Shown here: piece by piece, positions 21,245 through 28,799 of the stretch
Layout of the letters: each line of letters opens with the position of its first letter
Numbering within the stretch: position 1 is the first letter of the stretch
Source: a virus
DNA: 33,022 bases
Strand: one strand, 5' to 3'
IMG/VR virus record: IMGVR_UViG_3300048834_000360
Span: 1-33,022 of that record
Program-made: the position numbers and the translations under genes
The notes under the pieces: model-generated
Databases searched by the model: none
What the model was told of the DNA's origin: nothing
Seen by the model: only the letters and a program-made list of their open reading frames with translations

Positions 21245-22519
21245 CTAGAACCCAGACAGTTCGCAGAAGGCCTTCGGCTGCACGACGCCGAACGCCGCGC
21301 GGATGACCGCGAGCATCGCGACCTTCCGCTTGACGAAGTAGTCGCTGTGCGAGTCGCTCATCGAGATCGACAGGCCCTCGCGCAGCCACAGCAGCGCCTG
21401 GGAGAAGTCGCCGACCACGGGGTTGCCCTCGGGGAACGCGACGTGGACGATCGGGTTGAGGCCCCACACGGTCCGCGACGGGTTGCCACCCGGACCGCCG
21501 AACATGTAGACGCCGTTGACGTCCTTCTCCAGGAACAGCTGCTCGGCGTCGTTCGGGTGGATGCCCAGGACGCTCGGCTCGAACACGCCTTCCGCGGCCA
21601 CGCGGATCTTGGTGATGCCCTTGTGGACGCAGTCGGCGCGGGAGTCGGCGCCGAGTGCCTGCGCGGAGATCCCGATGGTGTTGACGAGGCCGGTGAGGTT
21701 CTCGCCGAGGCCGTCGCCGGCGATGATCTGCGACTGCAGGCGGGACCGCACCATGTAGCCGAGTCGCTGGTTGACGAGGGTCTCGAGCTGGCCGGCGTCG
21801 GCGAGGATCCGCTTGGTGGCCGGGATGAAGGTGGTGATGTCCTTCACCAGGCTGGTGACGTCCTCGTAGACGAGCGCCGACTCGGGGGCCGCGGTGTCCT
21901 CGGCGGTCTCGGCGGCCGCGTTGGTGTAAGTGGTCTCCTGGATCCACTCGACGGTGTCGGAGTCGGTGGAGCCGACCGTGACGACGTCGAGGACGGACAG
22001 GTTCGCCTTCGGGGTGAGGGTGATGATGTCCTTGCGGTCGTTGACGACGAGGTCACCGGCGCTGCCGGCCGCCGACGTGATGAGCGTCTTCAGCTCGGCG
22101 CGGGAAAGGGCCTTGATGGCGCCGGTCGAGCCGAACATGACGTCGCGGTTGTCGAGGGCGCCGGACGCCTTCAGGGCCGCGTACTGCTCGGAGTCGAGGA
22201 CCTTCCGCGCGACGGACAGGACCTGCTCCTTGCGCTCCTCCATGTCGCGCTTGGACACGGGGGCGGGACCATCCGAGGACCAGCCGCGGGCCTTGGCGAG
22301 CCGCTGCTCGAGGTCGGTGATCTCGTCACGGACCGCGTCGTATGCCTTCGACAGGGTGTCGACCTTCTCGAACGCCTCCGTGTTGGTGGCGAAGTCGACG
22401 CCCTCCTCGCGAGCGGACTTGCGGGCCTGGTCGAACGCTGCCCACTTCGTGGCCGCATCCGCCTTCTTGGCGTCGATCGCATCGGCGAGCGCGCGGACCT
22501 CACTGCGGTTGTCACTCAT
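21245..22519 (-). CDS. Major capsid protein, HK97 fold
   Basis: A 424-aa capsid protein. Residues 1-80 are a charged coiled coil (ALADAIDAKKADAATKWAAF), the delta/scaffold part removed by the protease. Then follow the N-arm, E-loop and P-domain (FIPATKRILADAG, VNQRLGYMVRSRLQSQIIAG) and the A-domain (GLSISMSDSHSDYFVKRKVA). The ATG of MSDNRSE has AAGGGA upstream and overlaps the protease stop by 8 bases; the longer frame from 22534 is not needed. It follows portal and protease genes as in HK97. Confidence 0.95.
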   Translation of the reverse strand: MSDNRSEVRALADAIDAKKADAATKWAAFDQARKSAREEGVDFATNTEAFEKVDTLSKAYDAVRDEITDLEQRLAKARGWSSDGPAPVSKRDMEERKEQVLSVARKVLDSEQYAALKASGALDNRDVMFGSTGAIKALSRAELKTLITSAAGSAGDLVVNDRKDIITLTPKANLSVLDVVTVGSTDSDTVEWIQETTYTNAAAETAEDTAAPESALVYEDVTSLVKDITTFIPATKRILADAGQLETLVNQRLGYMVRSRLQSQIIAGDGLGENLTGLVNTIGISAQALGADSRADCVHKGITKIRVAAEGVFEPSVLGIHPNDAEQLFLEKDVNGVYMFGGPGGNPSRTVWGLNPIVHVAFPEGNPVVGDFSQALLWLREGLSISMSDSHSDYFVKRKVAMLAVIRAAFGVVQPKAFCELSGF

Positions 22520-23165
22520 TGCTGATCCCTTCATGCATGGGTCTCACGAGCAGCGCCTGTGCGCGCTCGACGTCTACGGTGGGGTGGCTGTCACCCGTGG
22601 CCCCCGAATCGGACTTCTCGTCGGGGATCGGGGCGGGGGATGCGGGGCCCGGCTGGGTGGCGGACGCCGCGGAGATCAGGTCGGTGTCGGGGTTCATGCC
22701 CAGGAGCGTGGGGCCGACTTCGAACACGGTGACCCGGTGCAGTTCGCGGGACATGCGCCCGGTGTCGGGGTCCTCGACCCACTTGACCTCGTCGGCGAAG
22801 TAGCCGAACGAGAACTGGGTGACGCGGCGGCCCTTGAGGAGTCGGTGGACCTGCACCGCGAACGGGGAGTCCAGGTCGACCTGGGCCTTGACCCACAGGC
22901 CCTTCTCCGTCTCGCGGGCCTCGACGACGTACCCGATGTGGGCGAACGGGTCGTCCCAGTCGTGGGACCAGATGACGGGGATCGGGTCGCCCTTGGCGGC
23001 CCACAGGGCGAGGGTGTCGGCGAACGCGCCGGGCATGACGACGTCGCCGCCCAGGTCCTTGTTCCCGAACACCGACACGATCGCCTCGAACGTGCCGGCG
23101 TCGGAGTCGACGGCCTTGAACTCGGCGTCGAATGACTTCGTCTCGCGCAGGGACAGCGTGGCCAT
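22512..23165 (-). CDS. Prohead protease, HK97 (U35) family
   Basis: A 217-aa serine protease. Family blocks are clear: FEAIVSVFGNKDLGGDVVMP, IWSHDWDDPFAHIG with catalytic His68, VTQFSFGYF with catalytic Ser119, and the acidic residue of the triad probably Glu149 (VTVFEVG). The C-terminal 50 residues are low-complexity. It would process the capsid delta domain. The ATG carries a perfect start-associated repeat instead of a Shine-Dalgarno. Confidence 0.92.
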   Translation of the reverse strand: MATLSLRETKSFDAEFKAVDSDAGTFEAIVSVFGNKDLGGDVVMPGAFADTLALWAAKGDPIPVIWSHDWDDPFAHIGYVVEARETEKGLWVKAQVDLDSPFAVQVHRLLKGRRVTQFSFGYFADEVKWVEDPDTGRMSRELHRVTVFEVGPTLLGMNPDTDLISAASATQPGPASPAPIPDEKSDSGATGDSHPTVDVERAQALLVRPMHEGISNE

Positions 23166-23192
23166 GGCAGCAGGGTCAGACCCGTGTCACCC
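23166..23192 (-). repeat. Start-associated repeat, copy 3
   Basis: GGGTGAC, then 20 bases, then the ATG at 23165. GGGT and ACCC arms are 12 bases apart. The 11 bases before the ATG read ACCCTGCTGCC, as in copy 2. The portal stop (TAG, 23196-23198) lies outside it, so the repeat is not a by-product of coding sequence. Confidence 0.75.
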
Positions 23193-23195
23193 GGA

Positions 23196-24470
23196 CTACT
23201 CGACGAGCGTGTCGGACACGATCCGGTCGGCGATCCCCTGGGCTGGGGTGCCGGCCGTGGATTCGCCCGCGACGCCGACGGGAGCCATGTTCTGCGGGAT
23301 GAACACGGTGTCCGCGATCGGGTCAGCGATGGGCGGCAGCTTCTCCGCCCGACGGCGCTCGTTGATGGTGTTCACGCTCGACTGCTGGTTGAGCATGTGC
23401 ATCTTGGCGCGGGTCTCGGGGTCGGGAAGGAGCCAGGAGTCGGTATTGATCTCGGCGATGAGACCGTCCCATGCGGGCTCGTCGTCGATGAGCTGCACTT
23501 GGATGTCCTGCTCGACCATGATCAGCTTGCCCTTGACCGCGTCGTGCATGGCCTTGCGGTACTCCAGGACGTTCGCCAGGGTCGCGTTCTCCATCAGCCC
23601 GACCAGCGGCGGGGGCACGTCCAGCGCGGACAGCACCTCCTGCCGGGAGAACTCCCGCATGGGCAGCAGCCCGAGGTCGGCGGGCGTGGTCCCGATCGCC
23701 TTGACGTTCAGGTCGGAGTTGGCGACGACGAAGTTGCCGGCGTTCTCCGGTCCTGCGTACAGCTTGCGGAGCTCGGCGCGGAGCATGTCGACTGCGCGGG
23801 GGTTCATGCCGGAGGCAGAGAACACTGCCCTCGGGGAGACCCCGTTGCGCAGGCTGTAGGACTGGTACACCTGCGCGGCGTCCTCCATGGCGATGGAGGC
23901 GCGGAGGACTTCCAGCGGGGATCGGCCGCCCAGCAGTTGGAAGTGCAGGACCTCCTGGGGCAGCAGCTGGTAGGTGGTGCCGTTGATGGTGATGTCGTAG
24001 ACGACCGGCCCCAGGTCGTCCTGCGTCACCCGGACGTGTGTCCAGGGGATCGGCCACAGCCGCTGCACGCTCGAGCCCGGGCCGCTGACCCGGTCCTTCC
24101 ACACCAGGTGGTGGCCGTGCACGTACATCGACCGGAACAGTTCGCCGAGCCACCGGAACTGCGACATGCGGGGTGCGGGCTTGCGCATGAGCCGGACCGC
24201 GTCGTGGTGGCGGACCCGCTCCAGGGTCTCCGAGTCGGGGTCCTCCAGGTAGAACCACAGGGGATTCCGGGCCGCGGAGTAGGCGAGCTTGTTGATCGTC
24301 GCGAACACGAACGGCTGGGAGCGGTACACGTACTCGTAGGTGACCGAGTAGTCGGCGTCCGAGCGCAGGAGGTCGATGCTGCCGCCCCCGCCGACGGCCA
24401 GCGACGGGTTCGTCAGGTGGTCGGCGCGCCGGATCGCGACGGAGCGGCCGTTCGACAGGACGACGGGCAT
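23196..24470 (-). CDS. Portal protein, HK97 family
   Basis: A 424-aa portal that would form the ring through which DNA enters. Typical blocks are YRSQPFVFATINKLAYSAAR, MYVHGHHLVWKDR, LLPQEVLHFQLLGGRSPLEV, LNVKAIGTTPADLGLLPMRE and VPPPLVGLMENATLANVLEY. Length is normal. The ATG overlaps the upstream stop by one base (TGATG). It sits after terminase and before protease. Confidence 0.95.
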   Translation of the reverse strand: MPVVLSNGRSVAIRRADHLTNPSLAVGGGGSIDLLRSDADYSVTYEYVYRSQPFVFATINKLAYSAARNPLWFYLEDPDSETLERVRHHDAVRLMRKPAPRMSQFRWLGELFRSMYVHGHHLVWKDRVSGPGSSVQRLWPIPWTHVRVTQDDLGPVVYDITINGTTYQLLPQEVLHFQLLGGRSPLEVLRASIAMEDAAQVYQSYSLRNGVSPRAVFSASGMNPRAVDMLRAELRKLYAGPENAGNFVVANSDLNVKAIGTTPADLGLLPMREFSRQEVLSALDVPPPLVGLMENATLANVLEYRKAMHDAVKGKLIMVEQDIQVQLIDDEPAWDGLIAEINTDSWLLPDPETRAKMHMLNQQSSVNTINERRRAEKLPPIADPIADTVFIPQNMAPVGVAGESTAGTPAQGIADRIVSDTLVE

Positions 24471-24694
24471 CAGCTGGCCTCCTCACCGGACGGCAGGTTC
24501 TGGAGCCACGCGATCCGCTCGCGAGGGATGACGACCTCCCCGTCGACCCGGTCGATCGCCTTCTCGCCCAGGTAGGCGGCGTGCCGCAGGACCAGGCAGT
24601 CGGCGTAGACGCCGGCCACGATCCCGCGGAGCGACTCGTCGTCGGTGAGATGGACCACGACCGTCTTCGCCGTGAGGCGGTTCAGCCAGCGCAT
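24470..24694 (-). CDS. Small Sm-like beta-barrel protein between terminase and portal
   Basis: A 74-aa protein with an SH3/Sm-like pattern: AKTVVVHLTDDESLRGIVAG, then DCLVLRHAAYLGEKA, and VDGEVVIPRERIAWLQNLPS. In bacterial LSm-like proteins the same strand order occurs. It lies between the large terminase and portal genes, as in many actinophages, with unknown function. The ATG carries a start-associated repeat and a weak GAGG. Confidence 0.75.
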   Translation of the reverse strand: MRWLNRLTAKTVVVHLTDDESLRGIVAGVYADCLVLRHAAYLGEKAIDRVDGEVVIPRERIAWLQNLPSGEEAS

Positions 24695-24721
24695 GGCCTC
24701 AGGGTCAGCGACTCGTCACCC
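24695..24721 (-). repeat. Start-associated repeat, copy 4
   Basis: GGGTGAC, then 20 bases, then the ATG at 24694; GACCCTG is placed as in copy 3. Here the TGA of the motif is also the stop of the large terminase gene (24716-24718), so coding function contributes to it. Confidence 0.65.
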
Positions 24722-26143
24722 GGCGGCCGCGTAGAAGCCGGCGTCGTCCTCCGCCTCGGCCAGGAACACCGCCATCGTGACCGCCGTCAGCGCGTCGATC
24801 GGTTTCTCGCTCTTCCGCTTGTGGAACATGAACCCGCCCGGGGTCTCCCGGATCGCCGCGGCCCGCATCGCGGCCGCGAGCTCAGGGTCGTTTCCGTGCG
24901 CCAGCCGGCCGTCGACGATCGCCCGGTAGAGCACGTCCGCGGCCTTCGTCATGCGGGTCACCGACTGGGGGAAGTCCTCGACGGGCAGCCCCTCCGCGTC
25001 GAGCATCATCATCGTCCGGATCATCGTGTGCGGGTCGAACGCGATCCGCTCGAGGTAGAAGTCCTGGTGCAGGTCCCGGATGAGTTCCTCCACGGCCGCG
25101 TAGTCCAGGTAGCCGAGGTCGTCGTCGGCGCGGAACACCCACACGAGGACGTTCAAGATCCCCGCGGTGTCCTTCTGCACGAGCGCGACCGCGGTGGTGT
25201 CCTTCTTCGGCGCGGCGTCGACCGCCAGATACGCCGGCTCGTCCGGGTCGATGTGGGGCTTGGCCCCGTTCGACTCCCACAGGGGCTCCGACATCCATGC
25301 GCCGACGCCCTTCTCGGGCCACCGGTTCAAGTGCAGCTGCTCGAACAGCGCCAACGGCATCCGGCGGTGCTGCCGCTCCAGGTACTCCAGCGCGATCCAC
25401 GGCGCCGGGTTCGCATACCTCCACGTCGCCGGGTCATGCGGGTCCATGCCCGGCTTCGCTCCGAAATGCACCATGAACAGCGCCTTGTCGTCCCCCGCCA
25501 GGGCCCGCTGGTACAGGTCCCACAGAGGGCCCTCCCGCCGGGGTCCGACGGTGGAGATGTTCAACGTGAGCGGCTGCGCCCGAGCGGCATCAGCCGAGGT
25601 GAGGGCGTCGTACACGTCGCTGTTCCGGTGCGCCCACAGCTCGTCGATGATGCTGGCCGACGGGTTCAGGCCGTGGAGCTTGCCACCGCCGTCGAAGTCC
25701 GACGACAGGCACTTCATGATCGCCCCGGTCTCCGGCACCTCGATCACCGACTTGTACGGCTTACACGCCGCGGCCAGCATCGGGTTCATCTCGATCATCC
25801 GGCGAGCGGTGCTGAACACGATTCCGGCCTGCTCCTTCTTCGCCGCCGCCGTGTATACCTCGGCGCCGCCCTCCCCGTCAGCGAGCAGGTGGTACAGGCC
25901 CAGGCCCGCGGTCAAGGTCGACTTTGCTCCCTTCCGGGCGAGCAGGATCAGCGCCTCCCGCGTGACCCGCAGCCCCGACTTGTCCAGGCGGCCGTAGATC
26001 GGCCGGATGATCTCGTCGCGCTGGAAGGGCTCGAGGATGAAGGGCTGCCCCGTCCACCGGCCCTTCGTCTGCTTCAGGTGCCGCTCGAAGAACCTGACCA
26101 CCCGTTGTTCCGCGCGTACCGACGCCGCGCTGCGCCGCGGCAC
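24716..26143 (-). CDS. terL: Terminase large subunit
   Basis: A 475-aa ATPase-nuclease that packages DNA. The ATPase domain has a Walker A-type motif at 69-76 (ARKGAKST) and a Walker B at 165-168 (SIIDELWAHR). The C-terminal RNase H-like nuclease has acidic residues D309 (LAVDAAPKKDTT), D370 (AFDPH) and D450 (EKPIDALTAVTMA). Length is complete for this family. The GTG lies 6 bases after the small-subunit stop. Confidence 0.96.
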   Translation of the reverse strand: MPRRSAASVRAEQRVVRFFERHLKQTKGRWTGQPFILEPFQRDEIIRPIYGRLDKSGLRVTREALILLARKGAKSTLTAGLGLYHLLADGEGGAEVYTAAAKKEQAGIVFSTARRMIEMNPMLAAACKPYKSVIEVPETGAIMKCLSSDFDGGGKLHGLNPSASIIDELWAHRNSDVYDALTSADAARAQPLTLNISTVGPRREGPLWDLYQRALAGDDKALFMVHFGAKPGMDPHDPATWRYANPAPWIALEYLERQHRRMPLALFEQLHLNRWPEKGVGAWMSEPLWESNGAKPHIDPDEPAYLAVDAAPKKDTTAVALVQKDTAGILNVLVWVFRADDDLGYLDYAAVEELIRDLHQDFYLERIAFDPHTMIRTMMMLDAEGLPVEDFPQSVTRMTKAADVLYRAIVDGRLAHGNDPELAAAMRAAAIRETPGGFMFHKRKSEKPIDALTAVTMAVFLAEAEDDAGFYAAAG

Positions 26144-26149
26144 GGCCGC

Positions 26150-26620
26150 CTACCCGACGTCCAGGTCGTCGTTCAGCGACTTCAGGATCGACTGCCCGGC
26201 CAGCTGGATGAGGCCCAGGCGCAGCCGGGACGACAAGGTCAGGCCGAACTGGTCAGCCAGCCGCGCGTACAGGGCGGCGGAGTCCCGTTCGACGCGCAGC
26301 ATCGGGTTCACGATCGGCCCGCGCGGGCCCTGCACCAGGACCCCGAACCGTTCGATCTGCTCGCCGGCCTGCCGGTGCCGCCACGCCGCGAGGCACATCA
26401 TGCGGACGGCCTCGAGGTCGCCGTCCCGCATGCCCTGCACGGTCAGCTCCTGCATCGCGGTCGACCACAGGGGGTGCACTGCCTGTGGAAGGTCGTCCGG
26501 GGGTGCGGGCAGGGTGGGGCCCTTCGGGACGAGGACCGCGACCTTGGTCCGCTTCTTGCCGGCCGCGGGCCGGTTCCCGGTTCCGCGGCGGGCCCTGGTC
26601 GGGTCGGCTTGCCTACCCAC
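26150..26620 (-). CDS. terS: Terminase small subunit, P27 family
   Basis: A 156-aa DNA-recognition subunit. The C-terminal half shows the P27-type pattern: GPIVNPMLRVERDSAALYAR, then QFGLTLSSRLRLGL. The N-terminus is basic and Pro-rich. The GTG at 26620 overlaps the upstream stop by one base (TAGTG) and has an AGAGGTGG ribosome binding site; the frame open beyond it is inside the upstream gene. It is followed by terL. Confidence 0.88.
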   Translation of the reverse strand: MGRQADPTRARRGTGNRPAAGKKRTKVAVLVPKGPTLPAPPDDLPQAVHPLWSTAMQELTVQGMRDGDLEAVRMMCLAAWRHRQAGEQIERFGVLVQGPRGPIVNPMLRVERDSAALYARLADQFGLTLSSRLRLGLIQLAGQSILKSLNDDLDVG

Positions 26621-27033
26621 TACTCCACCTCTCCGAAAGCATCCTTGACACCCCGGTTGATCACCGATTGGAGCTGCACACAGCGCCACGCCAAGTTCTT
26701 CGGCAGGCCCGGCTCACGCGCCAGTCTCGCCAGCGTGCCCGCCACCACCCGCGCCTGGACGATCGCCGCCGCCAACTGCGAAACCGGATCCCCCGGCGCC
26801 GAGTCCTTCAGCCCCGCCACCAGGCCCTCGAGGGTCGCCGCGAATGCTGCATCGTGATCCGGCACGCTTACCACCACAGGAGTCAGTTCCGCACCGCCCT
26901 CCTCCCACAACGACACAACTTGTCGGCGCTCATACTTCGCCGCGTGCCGGCACCGGTCCGAGCAGAACCTGCGACGCCGGCCGGGTCCAGGCTCGCGCGG
27001 CGGGAGCAGCACTCCGCACCACTCGCACTTCAC
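26620..27033 (-). CDS. Zinc-finger protein between HNH and terminase genes
   Basis: A 137-aa protein. The N-terminus is a zinc finger (C3, C6, C24, C28; CEWCGVLLPP...RRFCSDRCRH). The rest is helical (FAATLEGLVAGLKDSA, LAAAIVQARVVAGTLARLAR). The GTG and the HNH stop share GTGA, so translation is coupled. The FCSDRC unit is like those repeated in the HNH gene upstream, so both may bind the cos/terminase region. No family is certain. Confidence 0.75.
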   Translation of the reverse strand: MKCEWCGVLLPPREPGPGRRRRFCSDRCRHAAKYERRQVVSLWEEGGAELTPVVVSVPDHDAAFAATLEGLVAGLKDSAPGDPVSQLAAAIVQARVVAGTLARLAREPGLPKNLAWRCVQLQSVINRGVKDAFGEVE

Positions 27034-27749
27034 GCGACGGAGTTTCCGCGGTAGGCGTTGCATCCGAAGTGAGCGAGGCGCACGTTGTCCCAGACGTGAA
27101 GTCCGCCCTTGCTGATCGGGAGAACATGGTCGATCGAGGCGCTCTCCGGCTGACATCCCCGACGCACGAGCACCGGCGCGCTGCACAACCAGCAGATTCC
27201 GTTGTCGCGCTCTAACAGAGCGGCAATGGTGATGGATCGGTCTCCCTTCTTGAGCACATGCCGTCTCAGCTCGCCGCTGGGACCCGTCTTCTGCCACGAA
27301 CGTCTGCATTGCTTGCGGCAGTAGGTACGACCCCCGGAGACTTCGGATCCGCAAGTCGGGCAGGCGCCGATGGGTTGGTTCATGGCCCGGACCACTTTGA
27401 GTCGCTCGCGGCGGGCCAGTTCACTGGGCCTGACCACCGACATCTGGCATGCCTTCGAGCAGTACTTCCGGTCACCTCTGTTCGGCCACGGGTCGAAGAG
27501 GTGCTCGCAGGCTGCGCATGCCTGCAGTGCTGTCCGGGCACGCCTTGCCCGGCGGGCCTTCTCCAGATACGCCCGCGTCTTGCAGTCATCCGAGCAGAAG
27601 CGCCGTCGAGACTCCTTCGGGCGGTCGAACGCCTTCCCACACCCCTGGCACGGCGCTGGGGGATCGGAGTGTCCACGCCGACACCGGTAGCACAGATCGC
27701 TGCCGCGGTAGGTGCGTCCTCCGCACGCATCACAGTTCGCTGTCGCCAT
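27030..27749 (-). CDS. HNH endonuclease with four zinc modules
   Basis: A 239-aa nuclease at the start of the late operon. Four successive Cys4 modules lie at C6/C9/C20/C23, C34/C37/C52/C56, C78/C81/C97/C101 and C130/C133/C144/C148. The HNH domain follows: C186/C189, DH at 207-208 (ASIDHVLPISKGGLHVWDNV), N222, H227, C230-N231. HNH proteins beside terminase genes are needed for cos cleavage in several phages, so a packaging role is likely. The ATG has the start-associated repeat rather than a Shine-Dalgarno. Confidence 0.9.
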   Translation of the reverse strand: MATANCDACGGRTYRGSDLCYRCRRGHSDPPAPCQGCGKAFDRPKESRRRFCSDDCKTRAYLEKARRARRARTALQACAACEHLFDPWPNRGDRKYCSKACQMSVVRPSELARRERLKVVRAMNQPIGACPTCGSEVSGGRTYCRKQCRRSWQKTGPSGELRRHVLKKGDRSITIAALLERDNGICWLCSAPVLVRRGCQPESASIDHVLPISKGGLHVWDNVRLAHFGCNAYRGNSVA

Positions 27750-27776
27750 GTGGCGAAGGTCGCATCAGCGTCACCC
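27750..27776 (-). repeat. Start-associated repeat, copy 5
   Basis: GGGTGAC, then 20 bases, then the ATG at 27749, with GACC 8 bases after the first motif. It lies in non-coding DNA before the first late gene, so no reading frame explains it. Confidence 0.65.
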
Positions 27777-27950
27777 AAAACGGGGAACCGAGTTTGCTAA
27801 ACCGGGGAAGCGAATAGGGGGTTGCCTGTGCGAGGTGTGGGAGGTACGGGCCGTCGTCGCATCCCCTTACCCCGTGTTCGCGTTTCTCGGGGGGTGTGTG
27901 TGCGTGTGCAGGAGGGTTGAGTCGGTGACGGTGCACCCGGTGTTGCAGGC
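27777..27950. other. Non-coding region, candidate cos and packaging-site DNA
   Basis: No gene is seen between the late operon start and the small genes at right. CGGGGAACCGA (27781-27791) and CGGGGAAGCGA (27803-27813) form a direct repeat 22 bp apart (two helical turns), like terminase binding sites. A G-run and a GT-rich tract (GGGGGGTGTGTGTGCGTGTG, about 27890-27910) follow. In this class of phage cos lies just before the HNH/terminase genes. The exact nick sites cannot be read off. Confidence 0.5.
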
Positions 27951-28037
27951 CTAGTGCCGGTCGTTCTTGTCCTGCCAGGCGGCGCCGAGTACCCAGCCGA
28001 TGATGAGGCCGCAGGCGAACAGCACGGCCGCGGTCAC
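27951..28037 (-). CDS. 28-aa single-pass membrane peptide
   Basis: A very short frame, VTAAVLFACGLIIGWVLGAA then WQDKNDRH: one transmembrane helix and a charged tail. The GTG overlaps the stop of the preceding small gene (GTGA) and AGGA lies upstream. It is the last gene before the cos region. Its regular coupling in the chain supports reality; function is unknown. Confidence 0.5.
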   Translation of the reverse strand: MTAAVLFACGLIIGWVLGAAWQDKNDRH

Positions 28038-28135
28038 GAGGAATCGTCCTCGTCGTCCAGGCCGCAGCACCAGCAGCCGTCGATGTTGCGGCAGTCCTCG
28101 CAGCGGCCTTGCCGGCACTTCGAGCAGGCGCTCAT
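28034..28135 (-). CDS. 33-aa Cys-rich peptide
   Basis: A tiny frame, MSACSKCRQGRCEDCRNIDG then CWCCGLDDEDDSS, with seven Cys in 33 residues, most likely zinc-binding. It overlaps its upstream gene (ATGA) and its downstream gene (GTGA). Too short for usual gene finders. Supported by exact coupling on both sides and the zinc-like pattern. Confidence 0.55.
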   Translation of the reverse strand: MSACSKCRQGRCEDCRNIDGCWCCGLDDEDDSS

Positions 28136-28506
28136 TCGGCAGTGTCCAGCAGGGCGCGCAGGGCGGCGATAGCGTCACGCACAGCGTCGAGGTAGGCATT
28201 GTGCGATGCCACCTGATCGGCACGAGACTCGTCGTAGGGCATGCGAGTCCGTCCAGCGGTCAACTTCCGCAGCGTGGCGATGCAGTTGAGGACGGTCTTC
28301 CTCTCAGTGGCTGCAGCACCGTCGAAGGAGCCCTTCTCCCATCCGTCGTTGTATCCGGCCTGCCGTGCCGCATCCACCGCTTTGCGGATCACTCGCTCAG
28401 CGTCAGCGGCGAGAACGTAGGGCCCGTGTGGGGCCGCCTCGACGGGGTAGTGCGTGATCCCGACGACGAGCTGCCGGTATCGCTGGACGCCGTCCAGGCC
28501 ACTCAT
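28132..28506 (-). CDS. Conserved-looking early protein, unknown
   Basis: A 124-aa helical protein (YVLAADAERVIRKAVDAARQ, then AATERKTVLNCIATLRKLTA). No family recognised. The ATG overlaps the upstream stop (ATGA). Codon structure and charge patterns look like a real soluble protein. Confidence 0.65.
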   Translation of the reverse strand: MSGLDGVQRYRQLVVGITHYPVEAAPHGPYVLAADAERVIRKAVDAARQAGYNDGWEKGSFDGAAATERKTVLNCIATLRKLTAGRTRMPYDESRADQVASHNAYLDAVRDAIAALRALLDTAE

Positions 28507-28799
28507 GACGCGCCGCCGTAGGTCAGGTGGTCCTCGAGGACGACGATGGCGTGGTCGATGCCGGCCAACAGGTGCCTCTTGTTGTCCGCGAGCGGGGGGC
28601 GCGTCAACTGCTCCCGGCTCTCGCGCAGCGCGGCGATGCACTGCTCGACCTCGGTCGTCCTGGCATCGGCGACGGCTTTCTCGTGGTCGACGACGACGAC
28701 GACGACCATCCACTCGCCCAACCCCGGTGGGTCCGACAGCGCCCCACGGACGCCGTAGACCTTGACGCCGTACACCTGGGTGCCGACGACGCTGTTCAC
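28503..28799 (-). CDS. Early protein of unknown function with a poly-Val stretch
   Basis: A 98-aa protein. Residues 31-37 are M and six Val, encoded by six GTC codons (28689-28706). The second half is helical (TEVEQCIAALRESREQL, AGIDHAIVVLEDHLTYGGAS). The GTG overlaps the upstream stop (GTGA). Similar helix patterns to the 124-aa neighbour suggest related function, unknown. Confidence 0.6.
   Translation of the reverse strand: MNSVVGTQVYGVKVYGVRGALSDPPGLGEWMVVVVVVDHEKAVADARTTEVEQCIAALRESREQLTRPPLADNKRHLLAGIDHAIVVLEDHLTYGGAS

Noticed and set aside
17519-22525. Other long plus-strand frames opposite tail, connector and capsid genes
   Set aside because: Same reason: they mirror well-supported minus-strand structural genes and show no family motifs or ribosome binding sites.
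24581-26857. Very long plus-strand open frame (758 codons) opposite terminase and portal-side genes
   Set aside because: It lies antisense to clear terminase genes, is Arg/Gly/Val-rich low complexity, and comes from codon bias of the high-GC minus-strand genes.
28689-28706. Six-fold GAC/GTC trinucleotide repeat as a phase-variable tract
   Set aside because: Three-base units keep the frame and only change the number of Val residues, so on/off switching is not expected.
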